37,720 nt of DNA, from contig JAFDXO010000139.1 of assembly GCA_018267925.1 (NCBI GenBank), positions 1 to 37,720 of the forward strand, given 5' to 3'. The notes beneath the pieces were generated by a model. That model ran no database searches and was not told where the DNA came from. It saw nothing but the letters and a program-made list of their open reading frames with translations. This DNA is from Bacteroidota bacterium (GTDB lineage Bacteria > Bacteroidota > Bacteroidia > Chitinophagales > Chitinophagaceae). Below, in pieces: positions 30,919 through 37,720 of the stretch (positions are counted from its first letter, which is position 1; each line of letters opens with the position of its first letter). The translations under genes were made by a program, and so were the position numbers.

Positions 30919-31881
30919 TCAGAGTAGTTGTTGAATGAGATTATCTTGGGTTACGCCATCGGCTTCGGCTTTATAATTTCGTACAATTCGGTGACGCAAA
31001 ACGGAATGAGCCATAGCCTGAACATCTTCTATATCGGGAGAATATTTGCCATGCAGTAGGGCATGGCATTTGGCACCGAGAATGAGGTATTGAGATGCAC
31101 GAGGCCCGGCACCATAGGCAATAAATTGTTTTGAAATAGCAGGTGCCAACGTATTAGCAGGTCGAGTTTTGTGAACTAAGGAAACCGCATATTCCAACAC
31201 ATTGTCTGGCACTGGCACCCGACGTATCAGTTCTTGAAAGAAACGAATTTCCGTTGCATCCATTGATTTGCTTAATGTTGGTGTGCTTGCTCCGGTTGTA
31301 TTTCTTACGATAGACACTTCTTCTGCAAAAGCAGGATAGTCGAGTGAAATCATAAACATAAATCGGTCAAGCTGTGCTTCCGGCAAGGGATATGTACCTT
31401 CTTGCTCAATGGGATTTTGAGTCGCAAGTACAAAAAAAGGAAGCGGCAGTTGATATAATTGTCCACCGGCGGTCACACTTCTTTCTTGCATCGCTTCGAG
31501 AAGGGCAGATTGTGTTTTGGGTGGTGTACGGTTAATTTCATCAGCCAAAATAATGTTGGCAAATACAGGTCCTTTGACAAAACGAAACTGCCTGTTTTCA
31601 TCCAGTATTTCAGCACCGGTAATGTCGCTGGGCATGAGGTCTGGCGTAAATTGTATGCGCTTAAAGCTCAAGTCTAGTACATCGGCAACCGTTTTAACCA
31701 AAAGGGTTTTGGCAAGCCCCGGCACACCCACTAAAAGGCTGTGCCCGTTGCACAAAATAGAGATGAGTAGTTTGTCCACCACATCATGTTGCCCTACGAT
31801 AACTTGACCAATAGCAGATTTGATTGTTTGAATCTTGGATTGAAGAGCCTTAGCTGCTTCAACATCGGATGTATAGTGCAT
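30919..31881 (-). CDS. MoxR family AAA+ ATPase
   Basis: The protein has 320 aa. Walker A is GVPGLAKTLLVKTVADVL and Walker B is ANIILADEINRTPPKTQSAL with the MoxR-specific AMQERSVT sequence after it. Sensor 1 is FFVLATQNPIEQEGTYPLPEAQL and sensor 2 lies in the C-terminal lid near GAGPRASQYLI. MoxR ATPases are chaperones that usually mature metalloenzymes together with DUF58 and VWA-domain proteins. Those partners are absent here. The gene heads a minus-strand operon with the DinB-like and GyrI-like genes. There may be another MoxR gene elsewhere in the genome. Confidence 0.93.
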   Translation of the reverse strand: MHYTSDVEAAKALQSKIQTIKSAIGQVIVGQHDVVDKLLISILCNGHSLLVGVPGLAKTLLVKTVADVLDLSFKRIQFTPDLMPSDITGAEILDENRQFRFVKGPVFANIILADEINRTPPKTQSALLEAMQERSVTAGGQLYQLPLPFFVLATQNPIEQEGTYPLPEAQLDRFMFMISLDYPAFAEEVSIVRNTTGASTPTLSKSMDATEIRFFQELIRRVPVPDNVLEYAVSLVHKTRPANTLAPAISKQFIAYGAGPRASQYLILGAKCHALLHGKYSPDIEDVQAMAHSVLRHRIVRNYKAEADGVTQDNLIQQLL

Positions 31882-31971
31882 GTGTGCGATAACCTAAAAT
31901 AAAAGTGATAAAGCCGTTTTAAAATTATCCGGTTAAGTTCTATTATTTTGTGAAAACTAACAAATACTTCT

Positions 31972-32310
31972 ATGGAAACTACTATTAAACAAGCACAACT
32001 TCAGGTTGATGAATGGATTAAAACCGTTGGTGTACGCTATTTTGACGAGCTGACGAATTTGGGAATATTGATGGAAGAAGTGGGTGAAGTAGCTCGAATC
32101 ATGGTTAGGCGTTTTGGTGAACAGTCGTTTAAAGAAGGCGAAGAGCAAAAACAGGAACTTTCTGATGAACTTGCCGATGTGTTGTGGGTTTTATTTTGTA
32201 TTGCTAATCAAACGGGAATATCTTTAGATGAAGCACTTCAAAAAAATATGGAAAAGAAAACGAAACGCGATGTGGAAAGACACCGAGGTAATAAAAAGAT
32301 AACTCGCTGA
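31972..32310 (+). CDS. MazG-like nucleotide pyrophosphohydrolase
   Basis: The protein has 112 aa and is a single MazG/all-alpha NTP-PPase domain. The metal-binding pattern is in two helices, LMEEVGEVARIMVRRFGEQ and QELSDELADVLWVLFCIANQ, which supply the EExxE and ExxD acidic residues, followed by LDEALQKNMEKKTKRDVERH. It cleaves pyrophosphate from nucleoside triphosphates, probably to clear damaged or excess nucleotides. It runs divergently from the MoxR operon. Confidence 0.9.
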   Translation: METTIKQAQLQVDEWIKTVGVRYFDELTNLGILMEEVGEVARIMVRRFGEQSFKEGEEQKQELSDELADVLWVLFCIANQTGISLDEALQKNMEKKTKRDVERHRGNKKITR

Positions 32311-32710
32311 AATCCTTTCAGTGCTTGTGATTAAAAAGAAATTAAACTTTTTAAATGAGTTGTTTTTCTCAAAAAATGTTTGGTAGTTTCACCCTACCAT
32401 TACACACGTTTAGTTTTATAAAACGGATTTCACCATGCGCCAAACGATTACCCAGGATTCAACTTTAGACTTACACTGCTATCGCCATTACACTTTCTAC
32501 AAACAGTCGAGAATATTGATTCATTCTTTAGATTGTTGTTCCTAACTGTATAGCACTTTCTTTTACTTGGTTTCGGAAAAAGTGATTGGTTATTTGACAT
32601 TCACTTTTTGGTAGAACACTGATCCTTTTTATTTCCATTCTTTATTTTCTAACAAAATAAGGGGAACGCCGAAAACCTTTTTAGAGTAGGCAAAAACTTA
32701 ATTCCAACGC
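32311..32710. other. 400-base region ahead of the giant adhesin gene
   Basis: No convincing gene is present. The region contains one perfect 9-bp hairpin at 32577-32609 and a 36-codon open frame at 32435-32545 of doubtful value. It probably includes the promoter and a long leader of the gene at 32711. No clear TAnnTTTG element was found close to that gene. Confidence 0.5.
32577..32609 (+). promoter_or_regulatory. Hairpin in the leader of the giant adhesin gene
   Basis: AAAAAGTGA (32577-32585) and TCACTTTTT (32601-32609) are perfect inverted repeats with a 15-base loop, about 100 bases upstream of the start codon. The right arm is T-rich, so an attenuator or terminator role is possible. Confidence 0.45.
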
Positions 32711-35700
32711 ATGTCAAAAATTTATCTAAACAGGCTGTTAGTGAAAGTAACAAAACTCAGAGGTTATATTACCTTGTTGTTGTTGTTATTAACTGGCAGT
32801 ATTCAAGCTCAGACAACTATTTTTTCTGAGGATTGGAGTTCTAGCAGCTTCACGACCAATGGGTGGACATTTTCTCCTGGTCAAGGGAATTGGCAAATGG
32901 GTAGTTCGTACACACCAACGGGTGGTACATCACCAAATGCGTATTTCAATTGGTCACCATCTGTTACTAACTATTCCTATTCATTAGTAAGTAAGGTTAT
33001 TAATGGTACAAGTTATGTAGGAATGACAATTGACTATAAATTGCTTCTTAATGATTATGGAGGCTCAGTAGAACAATTGAAAATTGAGTACAAAAAAGTT
33101 ATTGACACTTCATGGACACAGCTTACTAATTACAATAATAATAGTGGTTCGTTTAACGTAACTCCAACAAACGTGTCTTTAAGTGGTACGGATACAAGCA
33201 GTTTTCAAATTCGTTTTACTGCGTATGGGCAAAATTCGTATAATATCAATGGATGGGGGTTAGATGATATTGTAATTAAAGGAACACCTTCTGCAAGCTG
33301 TTTCGGAGCACCAACAGCAGGAACAATATCAGGTCCTGCCTCCATTTGCCCTTCTACTGCTTTTATGCTGAACCTTACTGGAAATACTGTTGCTGCGGGT
33401 ATTACATATCAATGGCAAAGGGATAGCTTGGGTACTTTCGTAAACATTGCTGGTGCTACATTGAGTTCTTATAGTGTTACATCTGGTATTTCTTCTATGA
33501 ATAGGTATCAAGTAATCATAAGTTGTGGTACTTTTTCTGCTACTACACCCATAGATACAGTTAATGTTGCTCCGTCATATATGTGTTATTGTAAGCCACC
33601 TGCGGTAATTTTACACAATTCTGTAAATGATTATATTTCTAATGTTGTTATTACAGGAACAACGCTTAATTCCTCAAATACTACCAATCCTGCTACGGGT
33701 TACACTCAAGTTCTACCTACACCTTCAAGTAATACAGCCACTCTGACACAATTAGGTTCATATAATTTGGTCTGCACTATTAATAGTGCAGTGGGAGCTC
33801 CGCTAACTGCCGGTGCTTGGTTAGATGCAAATGGTAATGGACTTTTTGAAGCAAGTGAATTTACTTCATTATCCATAGGCAGCACTACTGTTACAGGTAC
33901 AATTATGGTTCCTCTAAATGCTGTTGCCGGTCAAACTGGATTGCGTTTGCGTTTTCGTGGTGGATCGTTCGGAGCAGGAGATGCGTGTGCAACTTTTGGC
34001 TCGGGCGAAACAGAAGATTATATAGTAACTATTGCTACCGCACCTCCTTGTTCTGGTATTCCGGTTATTGGTAGTGCATTTGGGCCTTCCGGTAATATGA
34101 TTTGTGCTAATTCTGCATTTTCATTATATGATACAGGTTACGCACTTGTTAGTGGAATTACCTATTCTTGGGAGTCAAGTCCTGCTGGCACTAATACATG
34201 GTCGGCTATTACCAATGCAACTTCGATTAATTATACTGTAACGGGAGGTATTGCTGCTGCTACTGATTTTCGTTTGAAAGCAGTTTGTAGTAATGGCGGA
34301 GGTACTACTTATTCGAATACTGTTTCAATAACATTAAGCCCATTCTATCTCTGCTATTGTGGCCCAGCTACAGGAGTGCAGCTAAATAGCTTTGCTATAA
34401 ACTATTTGACCAATGTTACTATTGTCAACACAACGTTGAATGATACGACAACAACCGTACCTGCAAATGGTTACTCTTTATTTTGGCCAACAGCACCTAA
34501 TACGACAACTACATTAGTTGGTGGTGCACAATACACCATTAATTTGACTCACGCATATAGCGGTTATTATTCCGGCGTATGGCTTGATTTTAATCAAGAC
34601 GGTGTATTTGATACCAGTGAATTTATTCCATTAACTATTACCGGCACATTAGCTACGGGTACGTTTACCGTTCCGGTAACGGTTCAATCCGGTATGACCG
34701 GTTTAAGAGCGCGTCTTTTTTATACAGCTTACAACAATACACAAGCTTGTACACCCAATTATGATTATGAAACGGAAGATTATGTAGTAACCTTAGCGGC
34801 TGCTACACAATGCGTTTCTTCTCAAATTCAAAGTGGTACAGCCAGTGCGCCAAGCGATGTTTGTTCTGCCGCTCCATTCCAATTGAGCTTAACCGGCAAT
34901 ACGGTTGGTTTAGGTATATCTGTTCAGTGGTATTCTTCCCCATCGGGTGCAAATAACTGGTCAATTATAACCGGAGCAACGAATGCTCTATATACAGTAT
35001 CAAGTGGAATCACGACTGCAACAGATTACTATGCTTTAGTAACATGTGCTAATGGAGGTGGTAATGCAAGCTCAAACACCGTTTCAGTAAATATGAATCC
35101 GTTCTATATTTGCTATTGTACACCGCTGCAAAGCTATCCGATTAATTACATTACCAATGTAACAATTCCAACTACTACACTGAATAATTCTACTACAACT
35201 ACCACCGCTTCGGGGTATAATTTATTTTATCCTACTACAGCAACCACTACGGCTCAATTAACGCAGGGAAATACCTATACCCTGAATGTTACAAATCCAT
35301 ACAGCGGTTACTATAATGGTGTTTGGATTGATTTTAATGGAAATGGTACTTTTGATTCGGTAGAGTTTATACCAATGACAGGTACGACTACTACTCAATC
35401 CGGTACCTTTACAGTGCCTCTAACAGCCTCAGTCGGTAATGTTGGAATGCGTGTTCGGGTGTATTATACTTCTTATGCGTGGAATCAGTCTTGTGCTCCA
35501 ACTGATGGTTATGAAACGGAAGATTATGTTTTGGATATTGTACAGGCTTTAACTTGCAGTGGGACACCAAATGGTGGAACAGTTTCCGGCCCAACCAATG
35601 CTTGTGTTGCAACACCATTTAACCTTACTGTTGTTGGACAAACGACCGGTATAGGAATCTCAACAAAATGGCAATCCAGCCCTACTGGTGCGGGTACATG

Positions 35701-37720
35701 GACAAATATATCCGGTGCTACTAATGCTATACTTAATATAACGAATCAAACTGTTAGCACTGATTATCGTTTTGTTGACTCTTGCGCTGTGTCTGGTATG
35801 GCATCATACTCAAACACACTTACGGTAACACAAAATCTACCAACACAATGCTATTGCGCTCCACAATGGACTTATGGATGTTCAAGTCAGGATGATATTA
35901 ATACCTTCATTCTTTGGGGTGCAAATGGTACTTATTTTAGAGATTTGAATACAGGTTGCTCGGGTGGAACTGCCGGCTATGACGATCGTACTGCACAAAC
36001 CCCTGTTCAATTAGTACAAGGATACACTTATGTTGATTCTATAAATTCTGATTATTCTTCAAGTGAATATGTAAGAATTTGGATTGACTTTGGTAATGAT
36101 GGTGTTTTTGACCCATCTGATGCAGTAGGTACATTTACAAATATTGGTACAGCCTTGTCAGCAAGTTCTATAACCTTACCTACCAATGCGGCACTTGGAA
36201 ATCACAGGATGCGGGTTCGTTTATCTTATGGTACAAGCCCCGCTACTTCTATTGATCCATGTACATTGTATTCTTATGGTGAAGTTCATGATTATACAGT
36301 AACGGTTATTGCACCTACTGCGTGTACAGGTACACCCAATGCAGGTACTGTTTCTGCTACTGTAGATACCATTTGTATATCAGGAACTACTTTTTTGAGC
36401 CTGACCGGATATACAACCGGCGTTTCTGGTATTCAAATCCAATGGCAGTCAAGCCCTGCGGGAGCTGGTACTTTTACGAACATAGGAACAGGCGATACGC
36501 TTACCGTAGCAGTTAGTACGGCAACAGATTTCCGTGCCTTGGTAACTTGTACAGCATCTTCTGGCAGTGCCTATTCTAACGTTAAGACGATTACTGTGAA
36601 GAACCCAACGGTTGCACAAACGATTCCGGGTTCTCGTTGCGGAACCGGTAATGTAGCCTTGCTTGCCATGGGTGCAAATGGTGCGGGAATTAAATGGTAT
36701 GATTCTTTGACAGGCGGTAATTTGTTAGGGTCGGGAAATGCTTTTGTTTCGCCTTCTCTTAGTGCAACAACTACATATTATGCAGCTCCAGTTATCGGTG
36801 GTGGCGGTGCACCGTCTGTGATTCCTACACCTGCAGTTAGCACTGATTATACAGGTGGTACTGTGCGCGGGTTTTCTTTCACAGCACCTTGTAATTTTAC
36901 TATTACAGGCATTAAAGCCAATACTTTAGTTACAACAGGTGCACAAAGTATTGGTATTGTGAAATTTACAGGTAATACACCACCACCGGCATATCCAACC
37001 ACCACAAATGCCTTTACAACCTTGTTCTTTACACAGAATAATTCAAATACCGGTATGATTCCGGTTAATATTCCTGTATATGCAGGAGATGTTATTGGTG
37101 TATTAGGACAACGAGGTAATAATGTTGGTTATCCTGCCGTTTCCGGTACTTACACTACAACCATAAACGGGTTCAGCGTTGTACTTACAAGGATGATTGA
37201 ACAAAACAATCTTTCTACTACACCACTTCAGGACTTATCTACAGATGCTGCCGGTAATATTGGGTTGTTAGATATTACTTACACCGTTGGTTGCGAAGGC
37301 ACACGTGTTCCTGTAACCGCCACAGTAAATGCGGCTGCAACGGGAACTGGCTTGGCAGCCGGAGGAACTACGGTGGGCAATGCACAAACTAATGGTACTA
37401 CAGTAGCCTACACCAGCTCCTGTAACGATACGGTAGCCGTGATTAACTCAGGTGCTACCAACATTGGAAATACATCTGCAATTGTACTGACTTCACCAAC
37501 GGTTCAAACCTTAGGCAACAAACCATTTGTTCCTCGTGCTTATGACATCACACCAACGACGAACGGACCAGCAACGGTAACGTTGTATGTGCTACAATCT
37601 GAGTTCAATGCGTATAATGCGTGGGTAACAGCCAATTCGCCAAGCACGCCATTGTTGCCAAGCGGTCCATCTGATGTGACACACATTCCAAACATTGTGG
37701 TAACACAATATCACGGATCA
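32711..37720 (+). CDS. Giant exported adhesin with alternating Ig-like and GEVED-type domains (3' end outside window)
   Basis: An uninterrupted frame of 1,670 codons runs to the window edge. A long export signal with positive N-terminus and hydrophobic core (TLLLLLLTGSIQAQ) ends near residue 35. Residues 38-195 resemble a choice-of-anchor J/MAM-like domain (TIFSEDWSSSSFTTNGWTF). A repeated unit of about 250 aa follows, made of an Ig-like domain, a CYC marker (residues 292, 548, 801 and 1047) and a GEVED-type domain ending in GETEDY (432-437), YETEDY (686-691, 934-939) or GEVHDY (1190-1195). Further Ig-like domains lie near 1200-1290 and 1295-1360, then a beta-sandwich. The GEVED domains carry DFNQDGVFD-like loops that could bind calcium. 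It is probably a type IX-secreted surface protein whose C-terminal sorting domain lies outside the window. Confidence 0.9.
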   Translation, partial: MSKIYLNRLLVKVTKLRGYITLLLLLLTGSIQAQTTIFSEDWSSSSFTTNGWTFSPGQGNWQMGSSYTPTGGTSPNAYFNWSPSVTNYSYSLVSKVINGTSYVGMTIDYKLLLNDYGGSVEQLKIEYKKVIDTSWTQLTNYNNNSGSFNVTPTNVSLSGTDTSSFQIRFTAYGQNSYNINGWGLDDIVIKGTPSASCFGAPTAGTISGPASICPSTAFMLNLTGNTVAAGITYQWQRDSLGTFVNIAGATLSSYSVTSGISSMNRYQVIISCGTFSATTPIDTVNVAPSYMCYCKPPAVILHNSVNDYISNVVITGTTLNSSNTTNPATGYTQVLPTPSSNTATLTQLGSYNLVCTINSAVGAPLTAGAWLDANGNGLFEASEFTSLSIGSTTVTGTIMVPLNAVAGQTGLRLRFRGGSFGAGDACATFGSGETEDYIVTIATAPPCSGIPVIGSAFGPSGNMICANSAFSLYDTGYALVSGITYSWESSPAGTNTWSAITNATSINYTVTGGIAAATDFRLKAVCSNGGGTTYSNTVSITLSPFYLCYCGPATGVQLNSFAINYLTNVTIVNTTLNDTTTTVPANGYSLFWPTAPNTTTTLVGGAQYTINLTHAYSGYYSGVWLDFNQDGVFDTSEFIPLTITGTLATGTFTVPVTVQSGMTGLRARLFYTAYNNTQACTPNYDYETEDYVVTLAAATQCVSSQIQSGTASAPSDVCSAAPFQLSLTGNTVGLGISVQWYSSPSGANNWSIITGATNALYTVSSGITTATDYYALVTCANGGGNASSNTVSVNMNPFYICYCTPLQSYPINYITNVTIPTTTLNNSTTTTTASGYNLFYPTTATTTAQLTQGNTYTLNVTNPYSGYYNGVWIDFNGNGTFDSVEFIPMTGTTTTQSGTFTVPLTASVGNVGMRVRVYYTSYAWNQSCAPTDGYETEDYVLDIVQALTCSGTPNGGTVSGPTNACVATPFNLTVVGQTTGIGISTKWQSSPTGAGTWTNISGATNAILNITNQTVSTDYRFVDSCAVSGMASYSNTLTVTQNLPTQCYCAPQWTYGCSSQDDINTFILWGANGTYFRDLNTGCSGGTAGYDDRTAQTPVQLVQGYTYVDSINSDYSSSEYVRIWIDFGNDGVFDPSDAVGTFTNIGTALSASSITLPTNAALGNHRMRVRLSYGTSPATSIDPCTLYSYGEVHDYTVTVIAPTACTGTPNAGTVSATVDTICISGTTFLSLTGYTTGVSGIQIQWQSSPAGAGTFTNIGTGDTLTVAVSTATDFRALVTCTASSGSAYSNVKTITVKNPTVAQTIPGSRCGTGNVALLAMGANGAGIKWYDSLTGGNLLGSGNAFVSPSLSATTTYYAAPVIGGGGAPSVIPTPAVSTDYTGGTVRGFSFTAPCNFTITGIKANTLVTTGAQSIGIVKFTGNTPPPAYPTTTNAFTTLFFTQNNSNTGMIPVNIPVYAGDVIGVLGQRGNNVGYPAVSGTYTTTINGFSVVLTRMIEQNNLSTTPLQDLSTDAAGNIGLLDITYTVGCEGTRVPVTATVNAAATGTGLAAGGTTVGNAQTNGTTVAYTSSCNDTVAVINSGATNIGNTSAIVLTSPTVQTLGNKPFVPRAYDITPTTNGPATVTLYVLQSEFNAYNAWVTANSPSTPLLPSGPSDVTHIPNIVVTQYHGS

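Noticed and set aside
32435..32545. 36-codon open frame in the adhesin leader
   Set aside because: It has no recognisable motif, an unconvincing amino-acid composition and no ribosome-binding signal. It may be chance.
33329..36516. Small frames on either strand inside the giant adhesin region
   Set aside because: They are shadows of the continuous 1,670-codon frame, which was checked to stay in phase through all four CYC markers and to the last codon.

Overview
The window looks like a chromosomal segment of a Bacteroidota bacterium, probably near Chitinophagales/Sphingobacteriales. The grounds are a PorP/SprF protein beside a PorE-like OmpA protein, a secreted protein with a type IX sorting domain, DUF4294 and DUF5777 proteins, GEVED-type adhesin repeats, start regions that rarely carry a Shine-Dalgarno, and TAnnTTTG promoter elements just upstream of several genes. 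The organism assignment is inference from gene content.

Positions 1 to about 11,650 are the right-hand part of a prophage (or phage-derived tail particle) with a P2/Mu-type contractile tail. All genes run left to right and the region looks more G+C-rich than the rest. The order is: end of an unidentified gene, an unknown protein, baseplate J, tail protein I, six fibre or fibre-associated genes, a lysis block (holin-like membrane proteins, spanin-like proteins, N-acetylmuramidase), a double hairpin, and a three-gene cassette. The cassette encodes a 47-aa protein, an ABC-ATPase fused to a GNAT acetyltransferase (COG2401-like) and a formyltransferase-fold protein. Its genes are joined by 4-base and 1-base stop/start overlaps. 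I consider it the most interesting part of the window. Its place at the extreme right end recalls com-mom, the DNA modification operon of phage Mu, but a modification role is only a hypothesis. A tRNA with anticodon CAT follows on the minus strand, its 3' end facing the prophage, and could be the attachment site.

Positions 11,900 to 19,000 hold host genes: a HAD phosphatase, a DUF4294 protein, a four-gene envelope operon (OB-fold protein, CX4CH cytochrome-like lipoprotein, YceI protein, DUF5777 barrel), and an ftsK-lolA operon on the minus strand.

Positions 19,200 to 28,000 carry the PorP/SprF and PorE-like pair, prmA, plsY, a spermidine synthase-like protein, oxyR and a type IX cargo protein. 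Positions 28,000 to 32,300 carry a DUF3052/YdeI-like fusion, a hotdog thioesterase, a family 2 glycosyltransferase, a minus-strand operon of a MoxR ATPase, a DinB-like and a GyrI-like protein, and a MazG-like pyrophosphohydrolase.

From 32,711 to the right edge runs one uninterrupted frame of 1,670 codons without a stop. It is the N-terminal part of a giant exported protein made of alternating Ig-like and GEVED-type domains and is probably type IX cargo. Clear intrinsic terminators are seen at about 11,670 (minus), 15,650 (bidirectional), 20,330, 22,610 and 27,940.
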